From contig JAPYXD010000484.1 in the NCBI GenBank assembly GCA_030998225.1, positions 4,278,001-4,342,000 of the forward strand: a DNA stretch of 64,000 nucleotides. Direction: 5' to 3'. The position numbers and the translations under genes were made by a program. Below the pieces are notes generated by a model. It did no database searches. It was not told the origin of the DNA and was given only the letters and a program-made list of their open reading frames with translations. Shown one piece after another: positions 34,614 through 46,122 of the stretch; position 1 is the stretch's first letter, and each line of letters begins with the position of its first letter. This stretch comes from Diplolepis rosae. Lineage: Eukaryota; Arthropoda; Insecta; Hymenoptera; Diplolepididae.

Positions 34614-37600
34614 ATTATAAGATGATCAGTATTCATTTAGGAAGTGTTGATCTCAAACGAGCACAACGTGTAATTGATATGAAATGTGATGCAACGTTCA
34701 CTAGCCCAAATGAAAATTTTATATATTTTTTTTTTTCGTAGCATCGTAATTGTTTTTGTTTTATTATTCTAAGTAATCAATTTTCTAGAATAAGACAATC
34801 CAAACCCTGTTGCAGTTCAATCTATTTGTAATAAATGATGGAAAAGTGCATTAATAATAAAAATATATTTAATTTATTTCTACGTTTCTCATGTACTCAT
34901 TTACTCGTTACTCATTTTTATACCCTTTCCGTTTTAATGTGAAAAACTATAATTTGCATTCTCAGGTTGCTGTAACCACACCAATTTTTTTATTATAACT
35001 GTAAAAAAAGGTTACTGTAACCTGAAATTTTTGTTTAAATCACGTCTTTATACATTGGTTGTAGCAATTGTCGAATCCAGTTACTGTAACCTGAAAAATC
35101 AGGGTGTTTAAACTTAGGATTGCATGTCACTCCTACTACAAATTTAACTTGTGAAAATCTTACAACTAATATTTCTGGTTATTGCAACCGGAAATTTCGG
35201 TGATCACAACATGAAATTCAAATTTCTTCTCAACCTGACACTTTTAGTTGAAGACAATTATAACTACACCAATCTGTTTACTATAACCTGGAATTTCTCT
35301 CTGTGTAGAAGATAGTTAAAATAAGGATAATAATGAAACTCAAAAACTTATCTCATTGCTTGCAATTCAAAATGAAGAAGTCCAGTAAGCAACAACACGA
35401 ATTGGAAAAAATATGTAGAATTCACTGTATATAGAAAACCGAATAAAATGAACGAAAAACTTAGAAATTCTTTGAGGCTTTAATTTTAATGACATTTTCA
35501 AGAATAAGACTGAATCTTCATGTGTGCTTTCGTTTATTTGTAATTTATGTAAGTACTTATTTATTATATCAACACAACATAAAATAGTTCTCTTTGGAAA
35601 AAGAAATTTGATTGTAAATTGATTTCTTCAATTTTTAGTGACATATATATTCCTTGAAAAAGACTCGCAGTGAGGTTGAAACATAGGAGAATTTTTGACC
35701 AAATATAATGAAGGAGTTTTTTATAGAATGTTGTTTTATTGACCGCAAGACCGACGAAACCAAACCTATGTGATATAAAGATCTATACAAGTTTGAACTG
35801 CAACATTTTTTCATAAGATGTATATTTTTCTTTTTAATTAAAAAAAATACCATTGAAAATACGAAATTCAATTTTTAAAATAAAATATGTGAAATACGAA
35901 AAAAACGTAAGAATGGAAAATTGTTCGTTTCAATAATATATACAAATATTTTTAGATATAGTTTCTGATAAAACGTATATTTTTCATTTTAATTTTAAAA
36001 AATACGATTAAAATTCAAAAATTCCATTATTTGAACAAAATATGTGACATACGAAAAAAACGTTGAGATGGAAAATTATTTGCCTAAATGAGGTCTACAA
36101 ATTCTCAGTAGGACATTTTTTGACAAGATGTATATTTTATGTTTTGGTTTTAAAAAAACACTATTGAAAATAAAAAATTCCATTTTTGAACCAAAATATG
36201 TGAGATACAAAATAAGCGATAATACAAAAAATCGTTTCTTCAAAAAGAGTCTATGAATTCTCTTCCTTTTTTAAATATTTGGAAGAAAATAGATTTTTTG
36301 CAATCTTGTAAATTATTAGAACATACATTGGTATGGGGATACACATTTTTAAAATTACACGACTTTTTGTAACATGTTCAACCCCATCATATAGAATCCA
36401 AAAAAGACTTTCTAAAAATATTTTAATTAGGTTAACAAATTACTATGAAGACATAATAAAAAAAATCTTTTAAAATTTTATTTTTTTTACATACTTATTA
36501 ATTTCCTTCAAAGATATCTAAATTAAAATTTCTTTTATAATATCTTTCTATAAAATAAATCACTTGAAATTTTGTAATTAAAATTTTAATATAAAACTTT
36601 AAGCATTTATTGACCTTAAATTCCATTGGAAAATTTGTTGTTTACTGTTCAAATCTTCCTCCGATTTCAGAAGAACAGACAAATTAAAAATTACAAAATA
36701 TTTCATTAAAAAAATTGAACTCATATGATCTTGTCATATTGTAACAAGATTTGAACACTTCGGACAAAAATTTTTATGTAAAATTTAATATCGATAAATA
36801 TTTACATATTCATATGAAGATATTAATGAACACATATTTTAGCTTTTTAATTTATCCACATCGGTTAGAAAATTTTTCCTTTCCATAGACCATTTCATTT
36901 TTTCAATGAAAAGTCTGTGCTTAGGCTACAAAAATGTGAGATGAAAATATTTCTAACATAAAACTGAGAATGTAAATTTAAAACTTGAATTTTATGTTTA
37001 TCTCTTCTTAATAGAAAATATCTCTCTAACTAAAAAGTTTTTAAATGCACAAAATTGATAAGAAGTATGGAAATTTGAATAGGAAAATATATATTGATTC
37101 AAATTTGGAACATTTATTGGCATCAAATTTTACTGAAAGTTTATTTTTGAAGTGTTCAAATGCTTATGAAATTTCACACGATATTTCAGATTTTTATTTT
37201 AGGCAGATTTTTTCCAAAATATCGGAAAAAAGTGTTGTTTCTTAAATAACATATTTCATAAATTTGAAATTGTCGTCTGCTTCGCGCCTCTTTTGCAAGG
37301 TTTCGACAGAAATACACAATTCTCAATTCCGACTAGATAACCGAAAGCGTGAAATCTAAAAATAGCATTGCATGGAGGAAGCGAGGAGAATAAGGAGAAG
37401 TGGGACGAGCCGTTCTCACGTGCAAGAGCGACGAGGAAGAAGCAAGTGCAGCGCGCGCCGCTGCCCCTCCAAAGAAATTCTGATGGTAAATCATTTCTCG
37501 ATTTTCTAACTTTCATTATTTACCGACGCGCAAAGTACACCTTATGCGCAACGCGTTCAGAGGGCGCGTTTATCAGCCCACTTTTGTGAAATTCTCTTAT

Positions 37601-37640
37601 TCCATTACTTTAGCAATCTCCCAACTCATCACTGACACTG

Positions 37641-38785
37641 TGTGACGAGCGACTATGTAGTTCGCTCGGCTGTCTATAGATTGCGCCGATTCTCTTGCGA
37701 ATTTTCGCGGATTATTTTAAACAAGATAATTAGGTTTTGTAATATGGGGATTCTATCATATATTATTCAATTATTCGAAAAGGCATTATTTGATAAAGTT
37801 TATTTTAGCGTCTAGTGTGTCATAAGAGGGTCGTAGGATAGCTATTAAAGCGATATGATTGTTTATAAAATAGAGAATTGCGATAAAAGAATGTGAATTC
37901 CTTTACACTTATTATAATTTCTTTGGAATTGTGCGTTATAGATTTTAAGATGATTGACGCCGTGTGAGGGCTTCAGAGAACCCTACACGTGCTTTGTTGT
38001 AAATAATTACTTCATTGTTAATCTTTATTATTCTACGAATAATTTTTAAGTTTAGATTAGAGGCAAAGTCCGGATATCAGGTTCGTAATAGGCGGTATAT
38101 GAAAGCGTTAAGAAATCAAATCATAATCTATAATTCATCCGAACAGTTTATAAAACTGTCACACTGGGGCTGATAGCAGCGAGACATATTTAGATTTAGA
38201 GAATGTTTAGGCGAAATGAAAATATGAAATGCGAGTTTCACATAGAGGGTGAGATATGGAATGTTAAATACTTTTCCTAGAAAAGTCTTAGTATACTTGG
38301 GTAGAGGAAGCGAGTCTACTTATTTTTGAATCTGAAACCTTCTGGCCAGCGAACCTCGATAGCGTATGAGTGGGAGTCAATGCGTGACATTATGTGACGT
38401 AGCGCTAGTTCGGTGCACTGATTGGTTACAATCAGCGATGAATGTGAATCTGGGAGAATATGTGAGCGTGTAGTTTTGTAAAGAGTGACTGTTAAAATCA
38501 TTCTCGATTCTCAATTCTGATCGTGAAGAATTGTTGTTTCCTCTGAGTTAAGAATTCGTCGTCTTAACTCAGACTTCACTTTCACTTTTTTCGATCGCGA
38601 ATACGTAGATTGTTCATCCGGACTGAGCCGAACATTTTAAGTTAATAATAATTATAAAGTTTATTGAACGAGCCAAAAGTGTTTTTATTCTATTTCAAAA
38701 ATCTCCCGGTTTATTTTAATAATTTGACCGACAGGACCCACCAATCACAAACTTGCGAGCTGTCGCACCTGCGCGGCTCGTAACA
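37641..38785 (+). mobile_element. Solo LTR, 1,145 bp, ACTG target duplication
   Basis: It begins TGTGACGAGCGACTATGTAG and ends GCGCGGCTCGTAACA. ACTG is duplicated at 37637-37640 and 38786-38789. It shares its ends with the copy at 31903 and interior sequence with the fragment at 24600-25007. It inserted at the right tip of the long-armed element and ends about 490 bases upstream of the phosphatase start codon. Confidence 0.85.
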
Positions 38786-38789
38786 ACTG

Positions 38790-39278
38790 GGTACTGACAG
38801 CGCTACCACACGGCAGCGGACAACTTTTATGTTATTTTCAACTCAGAATATGATTTAAGACCATGGAGACTATGCTTAAGACTTAAGACTCGTGTTGACT
38901 CGTGTGTGCTCGTGTGGTTCGCATCGATGAGTGAGTAGCGTAACCTAAAAAAAGATTTATTTCGAAAAGATTTTCGAGCCCCTGGATGCTTTAATTACTG
39001 TCAATTACTATTGAAAAGCTTGCAATGTGAGTATAAGTTCTCACAGAAAAAAAGGAAGTAAACATTTATTTTTTCTGCTTAATTCAAGCTAGAGTAAGTA
39101 GTACATAATAATACTTATAAAAAAAACGAACGAGTGACGGTGTAGGCGTTATAATATAGTGTTTCTGTAACCACAAGTGCCCTGTTTTGTTAATGTTGAG
39201 GCTTTCCAACTATTAATATTAATATTTATGATACACTGGATCTTGGGACTTTTCCGATTTTATTCCTTACGGTGAGCA
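38790..39278 (+). promoter_or_regulatory. 5' flank of the PP2C gene
   Basis: The only sequence between the solo LTR and ATG 39279. It has a GC-richer patch (38790-38830) and GT-rich CGTGTTGACTCGTGTGTGCT around 38890. The promoter and any 5' exon should lie here or in the LTR. No TATA box stands out. Confidence 0.35.
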
Positions 39279-42200
39279 ATGTGGAAAAAAATGGATTTGG
39301 ATGAAGGTGGCTATCTTGGATCGTATCAACGCTATTTTAATGATTTTATTAAAAATTTGAATCCTCTTGATCAACTTCCCGTTAAAATCAGCACATACGA
39401 TGTCACCGAGGGTGAAATCGTGGGTGAGATCATCGAGATGACTCTTCAATATCTTAATCAAAGGTACGTGACACCTTTTAAATTTTATTCAATTTATTAT
39501 TTGATTGGAGTCGATTATCGCTTACTATGCATTTGACAACTATGACAGAAATCCAATGACTCATTCTTGCTTGTAAACAAACCTTTTGAGATGTTTACAC
39601 TATTACGCATTAATAAAATTAACAAAAAGCATTCCCAACTATTTTCTAATTCTATAAAAAATTTCAAACTTTAAAAGATGTGAAATATTAAAACAAATTA
39701 TTAAGGTATAAATCTTTTATTATTTTTTAAATTTTTATTATTTAATCTTTAGCATAAACGTGGACAATCGAGACGAAAAAAGAGATTTTAAAAACTGTGG
39801 CTATTTCATAACTGAAGTACAACATTAAATATTCAGTAAACAAATATTATGACAATACTTAGTTGGAATTATTGTTGACTTCATGAAATCCTTTTGAAAT
39901 ATCGCTTTGCAACTTGACCACTCTGCTCATGCGTCATAATCTGTAATAAAAGTAAATGCATAGTAAGTGAATTTTAATAATCGTATGACATTAAATTACA
40001 AAAATAGGTTTCACTCTGAAATAAACGTAGAAAATAATCAAATATTTTTTTAATTAATTTCAAATAAATATAGAATTTGATGATAATAAAATTAATAAAC
40101 CAGATTTTAAAGAAGGGAAAAGAAAAGAAAGTAATTAGTGATAAAAATAATTGTAGATCGGCCTTGTAAACTATTCAGAATCTAATTTACATCTTACCAA
40201 AGTCGCTTGATCCTCTGTAAACTGATACTTTCGTTCTATTTTTTCTCCATTTGGTCCAGTGCAAGAAATCACAATGCTTTCACCTTCAATTTTCGCCACA
40301 TTCTATGAAAAATATATTTGTTAATAATCATTAGTAATTTATAGAATTCCATAGTATAAGTATAATTAAAGTTATAACTAAGCAATTACAAAATATTTAC
40401 TTTTAAAGTAACTCCAGAAGGCATTGCTTCTTCGAATTCTTCACCCTCTGTAAAAGTCAATTCCACTGTGCGCATTAAAGTAATCGTTCGAATAGTCCAT
40501 TTATCACCTTCTTGCTTTATTTCTAATTTTGGACGTGAAATAACCATCATTTTCCTCGCAATATAAGGAACTCCTGGTTTTAAAAAAATGAACATTTATG
40601 TCAAATGAGAATATCTTTAAATTTCTATTATATAATTAGGACATGCTGTAAAATTAATAAATTATACTTACCAAGAGCCTTAAAATATTCATCGAGGTTT
40701 TCATTCCGTTCATGTTGATAATTTCCTACTATTAATGTCATATTGATTACTAAATTCGGAATTTGTGTGTGTAACTTTTTTTAAGCTTTATATTTAAATT
40801 TAGTTCTTTTTACTCTTCTGCTTCAATTGAGTTCATAACAACATTTGATTCATCGTTGATCTAATAATATTCTTTATCTTGAGGCCGTATAGTAGTCCCA
40901 ATCCTGGGAATGATATCTTTTTGATATCTAGAAAGAAATATTGTGTCAAAGTTATGTTTACTGCAAAAGATTAGATTGGAGACTTTTTCTCAAATTATAT
41001 AAAGTTTGTGATTAAAGTTTACAATCTTTTTTCTGAAACAAAAACTACATTATCTCATTTATTTTGAACAAAAAAATGTTCTATTTCTTTCATTGTGTAT
41101 TGTCTTATTGTCTCTAGTCTTGCGAAATTAAAATAATAATTGAAAACTTTTTTATCTTTTCAGATTCTGTCCACCAAGTTTGCAAGCTCATTTAATAAAA
41201 CTAGTGATAGAAGAAATTAAGTCAATCTGTCGAAAGCAGCCAGAAGATTGTGGTTTCAAACCTCACGAAAACAGTGAGATTTATTACAATTAAATTTTTG
41301 GTTATAAGTTATAACGTGGATTTATGGCATTGGAGAGTACTCTCATATGCAGTCAACAAGTTTGCTTGCCTCTTGAAACAACAAGAATTGAATTAAATTG
41401 AATAAATAAAGCTTAATGAAGTTTTTTTTTCCTTAAATTCAGGGGTCATTTCACGGTTATTGACAAAATAAATTTTTTAAAATATGAGTTAATATAAAAC
41501 TACTTTTAGTTTTTAATTGACTGTTTTTGAACCAAAAATAGATTTTGTTATTATTTTTTCACTAAAATTAGAACTCAAGTTACGTAAATTGGATAGAAGA
41601 GTTCTAAAATATTTAGATAAGCATCTTTATCCAGAATTGTTTTTGTAATAAAACCTGGAAAAAAACTCAAAGAATGCGAGAATACGCAATACATCTTACT
41701 CGTTATAATATCTTGTATTTTCGATTCAATAACAAAAAAGAACATAGGTTTATAGTATTTTTCAATGAAAATTTAATTGATTATGTATTTATGCTTCAGC
41801 CTATGGCCCTTTGAAACTCATGCAAGCAGTGACGAGCAAAGTGAATGAAATTTGCTATCGATATTTAGATAATAGTCGCTTGGCCTTATTACCACCACCG
41901 CCTTCAAATCCGTTGCCTTTGACTACATCTTACGCCATAAAAAACATAAGAAGAAAAATGGAAGACCGTTCCGTTATTTTACACGACTTAAATACAATGT
42001 TCAGTATTAATGTTCGTATTCTGTTTTTCAAAGTATTTTACATTCATGTGAGATTCTTAATATGTATCTAATGAATCTATCAATTCTAGGATGATTCCAT
42101 TGTAAATTATTATGCAGTATTCGATGGACATGCAGGACCAGAAGCGGCATCTTATTGTGCTGCTCATCTTCATCAGTATTTAGTAGAAAGCATCCATTAT

Positions 42201-45200
42201 CCTACAGATCCAGTTCTTGCCTTACGAGATGCTTTCCTTACAACTGACGCACGCTTCATTGAAAAAGTATATATTTAAAGTTCTGAAATTTAAAATATTT
42301 TTAAATCAAATACTTTCAAAATTTTGTCAATTTTAAATTAGTTTTATTTGTTTTCTTTTACAGGAACTAAATAGCGGAAGTACCGCAGTTGTTGCTTTGT
42401 TAGTGAACAAAGTTTTGTATATAGCTTGGGCTGGAGATTCACAAGCCGCATTAGCAAAAAATGGTAGTTCTAGGCAACTTGTCGATCCTCACAAACCAGA
42501 AAGAGAAGTGAGTTTTTCGTTTTAAAAGCCATTTATTAATACAAATTTACCAAAAGTGCTCTTTCAAATACTTTTAATTATTTGAAATTTAATCACAATT
42601 TGCTGCGAAGTAGATGGTCGTAAATAACCACATGTTCGTATTTCTCAGAACGAATATCAACGCGGGTAGTTCCAATATCTTGAGAAGAAGCGAATGGATT
42701 TATATGAATAATATGTCTGTCACGGAAATTTTTAAACACAAGTTCTCGTCTTCGCTTTGAATCTATTAAAGGTTGATAGTTAAGAGTTTCATTGAGCACT
42801 ACTTTCCCTGTTTTCCAATTATAATAGCCCAAATCTGTGTTGCGGACTCGTAATTTCTTTTTCCCTTGGAAAAAAGGTAACCAGTCTTCAGTTTCTAAAC
42901 GATGAGCATAGTCGATATATCCAGAAATTTCAAATTGTGATTCGATGTAATAACGGAGGAATATAATTGTTGATAGTGACCCGAGACGATTTTCCCTCTC
43001 GCGGAGGGCTAATTCTAGTTGGAGGGAGTCAGTGGGAATGCTTAATTCAGAGGATAGTGTGTAGGGTTTGTAGACTGGATAGACCAAGTTCCGAGCTGCT
43101 TTGAGACGTTTATAGAAGGAAGTTTTGTTCAGGGTTTCTCCCTTCCAGCGATAGCCTAATTCTGCTATCTGGCGGGCGATTGTCGTGCTCCGTAGGTAAC
43201 CAAGATCTTCAGGAGTTACTAAAGAATCTAAGTATTCTTCAAAAGTTTTGAATTTTAAGAGATCACGATCGTTATAAATTCGAGTTCCTCTTAATGACAT
43301 GACTGGATCTATTTTAATTCTACTTTGTAGCTAACTTACAATTTGACAGGTGGAAAATAATTGAAAATCGATACCGTAGTTGTGAAAAATTAGGTAGTAG
43401 AAGATACTGGAATTTATTTTTTATTAAACCATTTATTGCTTAATTTCAATTTTAAAAATGTGGTAATTTTTTCAGGATGAAACAAAAAGAGTGGAAAATA
43501 TGGGAGGGCAGGTTATATTTTATGGAATTTGGCGCGTCAATGGTTACATTAGTGTATCAAGATCGATCGGTGAGTTAGTGTTTACATTTCAATATTATTA
43601 ATAAGTAATTATATAAAGTTGCGCAATTTTAAATAATGAATTTAGTAAAATTTATTGTCTAAAATAAAAGCTATCAGAAAACTCTAAACAAGACTTGACA
43701 GATAAAGCAAACCGTTTGAAACAATAGTTGATCATTATTTAAAAAATTCAAGATTTTCAATTTTATGATATAGTAATTAAATGAAAAAAAATAATAAATA
43801 TAAGTACGATAAAAATTATAATTGTTAATTAACCTTATTTCAGAGACAATTTTTAAAGATCAAAGATTTTTGAAAGTTATAATATGAATAAAATTAATTC
43901 TCTAAAAATGTTATCAAGCCTAATGTACTCTTTACTATCAACTCACTACTTCATGAGAAAATGGTATGTACTCACGCCATTCATTTTTATCACTTTAGAA
44001 TTTCAATGATTCATTTTTAATTAGGAGCAATTAAAATTTTTGCTTACTTCTTTTTATTTAAGGCCGATGAAAGATGATTTTTCCAGCACAATCTACGCCT
44101 AAAATTCCAACTATACTCTTATGATCTGTGAAACTGGTGTATACTTGGCTTGTTTGGCTACAAGTATTTTTCTTAGAGCAAAAGTATAGAAAGTATAGAA
44201 TGCACACTCACTTTGGCTAGCAGAGACCTCAATTTCTCAACAGATGGCAGAATTAGTACCATATTCATTTACCAGAAAATTGCGCAATTTTATAAAAATA
44301 AAGAAAAAACTATTTGCAAAACGAAACATTAATTATGTTGAATAATTTAGAATTTCAAGTTTTTTACTTTTAAAGTTTTCAAATATTCTTACTTTTTAAA
44401 TTTAAAGATTTTATTATTGGATCGAACATTATTTATTACAATAATACAGTGTATTTTAGGACTTTTAAAATTACCAGTAGTTAATGACTAATTTATTGTA
44501 TGGTATAAAGCACGTTTTATTAAACTGAGTCTGATTCTAATTCCAAAATGCAAATTTAAGAGATTCTTATATCATATATTAATTTTACAATCAATTATAA
44601 TTTTAAAGCATTTTTTTGTTCTCCTGAGGGAATTTTTTTTCTTTCATTAGAACCGTAATATTTAATTACATTTATGTCTAAAATGAATCGTGTCTTTTGT
44701 CTGATTTTTCGTTAATTTAAAATAAAAGCAACTGGCTGGAAAAAGTTTGAGAAAGTGAATGAGTAAGTCCAGCACTCGTTATTACGAGTGTTACAGGTAC
44801 TTATTATTAGAATAAGGGGACAATATGTGAGTCAGCTAACCCTCGGACAATGATTTTGTTTGAAACGACCGTACGAGGAAGTGACGACCAAGTAGGGTAG
44901 CCATTGGACCAGACACGACCGTCCAGTACCATTTAGGGTCGCGTGAAAATTCTGGACGCGTGTCGGGTATCCTGTTGGTTTCGATTGCCTTGGCTGACAC
45001 AATACTACGTGCAACTATCCTGCAATCAACTTGATTATGTTATTTAATTCTACCACTCGTCTCTCTCTCAAAATAATCACCGACTCCTCAAAAAAAGATT
45101 TAGTATAGAACGTCATCAGACTTAGATTTTTATTTAAATATAAAATCATAATGAAATTGATAATATTGTAATTACTAATTCCTAATTCATTCATACCATC

Positions 45201-46122
45201 GACATTTATTTGAATTTTTGAAATTTTATTCTAAATCAATAATGCCAGATTAATGGCATTTTTCTCACTCACTTTTACAGCAGCTGTCACGAAACTTATG
45301 GAAGTTTTGGAGTTTTTGAAATTGGATAAGAGTTTCTTACTTGAAATTTTATCACCAGTTTGTAATCCACCGCTGAATTTGAAAGCTTCATTTGTAACTT
45401 TAGTCATTCCGAATAAATGATCATTTTTGGAAAAAAAAGCTGTGATTCTTTTGTTATATGTAAAGATAAATACTCGAGGCGAAGAGGAGTTAAAAGTATA
45501 TAAGGTAACGCTACGTAATAACCGGAAGCACCTACGCTAATTTGGCGTCATTATGTAAATTAGCCTCACATTCATTAATAAGGTGATTAAACTCAATTAT
45601 AACCATCTTGAATACTGATTTTTCCATAATTGCGTGCTTTTATAATACATGCTAGCCCCCCTCGAAGGTAATAGCTTTTGTTGTGATGATTTTTTGGTAT
45701 AAATACATCTTGAAATTTATATCTTGGATAGTGAAAATATTTTTTGAAAACCTGAAATTAAATTCGCTCTTTTCAAAGTAAAAGATGTTTTTGAAATGTT
45801 ATTTATAATAATTTTTAATTATAACAATATGCTGTGAAAAGAATATAATGTCGTCGATTTTATTTCAGGGGACAGACAGTACAAAAAATTTATCTCAGGC
45901 GAACCCGAGATCTTGACAGTTCCGTTAGACGGATCCGAAGATTTTCTGATTGTGGCTTGCGACGGATTTTGGGACTGCGTTGACGAGGAAAAAGCTGCAA
46001 CGATCGTCTACGATTTAATTCGCCAAAATTCAAGTAAGTTCATTATTTCTAACCCTAATCAGGTCAGAAGCCTAATTTACAAGTTGATGTATTTAACCAA
46101 TGAGTGTAGTGACAACGTTTAA
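39279..46122 (+). CDS. PPM1E/PPM1F-type PP2C serine/threonine phosphatase
   Basis: Metal-dependent phosphatase of the POPX group, known in mammals to act on PAK and CaM kinases. Exons: 39279-39463, 41164-41273, 41800-42011, 42090-42266, 42364-42507, 43476-43569, 45869-46122, giving 391 residues in a continuous frame. The first ~130 residues are the group's helical N-terminal region. PP2C motifs follow in order: KMEDRSV, YYAVFDGHAGPEA (metal Asp), SGSTAVVALL, LYIAWAGDSQA, DPHKPEREDE with RVENMGGQV, VNGYISVSRSIGD, EPEI, DFLIVACDGFWD (metal Asp) and finally CSDN. The frame stops two codons after that Asp, so the last beta strand (normally SVIVVFL) is missing unless AAC|GTTTAA is a rare donor. 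Introns 1 and 5 contain antisense genes. PPM1E versus PPM1F cannot be decided. Confidence 0.88.
39881..40741 (-). CDS. Fatty-acid-binding protein (FABP/CRABP family), four exons
   Basis: A cytosolic lipid carrier of the ten-strand beta-clam family. Minus-strand exons: 40741-40672, 40573-40401, 40302-40198, 39940-39881, total 408 bases, 135 residues, the usual family length. The four-exon structure is also typical. Visible features are the N-terminal GNYQHERNENLDEYFKALGV, TIRTITLMRTVELTFTEGEE, FEEAMPSGVTLK, EGESIVISCTGPNG and the C-terminal QVAKRYFKRIS, whose R-x-Y/F pattern binds the fatty-acid carboxylate. The first splice joins LG|VPYIARKM. The whole gene lies inside intron 1 of the PP2C gene, on the opposite strand, so the two could interfere in transcription or be expressed separately. 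Intracellular carrier function is inferred from the family; the ligand is unknown. Confidence 0.92.
42593..43300 (-). CDS. CFAP299: CFAP299 (C4orf22 homologue), intronless
   Basis: Cilia- and flagella-associated protein 299 is a conserved axoneme-associated protein of ciliated eukaryotes, linked to sperm flagella in mammals. This is one uninterrupted reading frame of 235 residues; the vertebrate protein is about 233. Diagnostic segments are FKTFEEYLDSLVTPEDLGYL, RQIAELGYRWKGETL, EISGYIDYAHRLETEDW, GKKKLRV with NTDLGYYNW, and the end KYEHVVIYDHLLRSKL. ATG 43300 (MSLRGTRIYNDRD) gives the expected N-terminus. The gene is complete and free of introns within intron 5 of the PP2C gene (42508-43475), antisense to it. 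The vertebrate gene has many introns, so this copy may have arisen by retroposition or intron loss; I see no clear poly-A tract to decide. Confidence 0.93.
   Translation of the reverse strand: MSLRGTRIYNDRDLLKFKTFEEYLDSLVTPEDLGYLRSTTIARQIAELGYRWKGETLNKTSFYKRLKAARNLVYPVYKPYTLSSELSIPTDSLQLELALRERENRLGSLSTIIFLRYYIESQFEISGYIDYAHRLETEDWLPFFQGKKKLRVRNTDLGYYNWKTGKVVLNETLNYQPLIDSKRRRELVFKNFRDRHIIHINPFASSQDIGTTRVDIRSEKYEHVVIYDHLLRSKL
43570..45868 (+). other. Large last intron of the PP2C gene
   Basis: AT-rich, with a GC-richer patch at 44760-45060 (GACCAGACACGACCGTCCAG) that matches no feature I know. An acceptor-like CAG at 45278-45280 is followed by 46 open codons (AVTKLMEVLEFLKLDKSF) to TGA at 45418-45420. 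This could be an unused alternative last exon but has no family match. Confidence 0.3.

Larger units (their letters stand above)
31421..35304 (+). mobile_element. CACTA/CMC-like transposon with subterminal repeats
   Basis: It starts CACAGAGAGAAAT and ends in the inverse ATTTCTCTCTGTG, flanked by TA on both sides. Near both ends are many short copies of a GGTTACTGTAACCNGAAAT-type motif in either orientation (for example 31870-31890, 34971, 35014, 35078, 35175, 35280), as expected of CACTA-type subterminal binding sites. It carries a broken transposase-like gene (33617-34613) and is interrupted by the solo LTR at 31903-33024. Superfamily assignment combines the CAC tips, short TIR, subterminal repeats and protein, and is inference. 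Confidence 0.6.
27396..37640. mobile_element. ~10-kb DNA transposon with long diverged inverted arms
   Basis: GATGAGTTGGGAGATTGCTA at 27405 is repeated exactly in inverse just inside 37628. The arms stay collinear further in: 28247-28330 against 37260-37355 (shared ATTTCACGCT and GAGGCGCGAA) and 29690-29820 against 36390-36545 (shared AAATTTCTTTT and CACTATGAAGACAT, as read on one strand or the other). Outer tips CACTGGCAGAGATGAG and CAGTGTCAGTGATGAG agree at 13 of 16 positions. The centre is occupied by later insertions. No transposase that clearly belongs to this outer element was seen. Confidence 0.5.

Noticed and set aside
37368..37589. 73-codon frame with Arg/Lys-rich sequence
   Set aside because: It lies in the right arm of the long inverted element, with an equally open frame on the other strand and no family resemblance.
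46034..46040. GTAAGT splice donor at 46034 in the last PP2C exon
   Set aside because: The frame continues beyond it with sequence matching the PP2C C-terminal helix and the SDN metal ligand, so it is probably not used.
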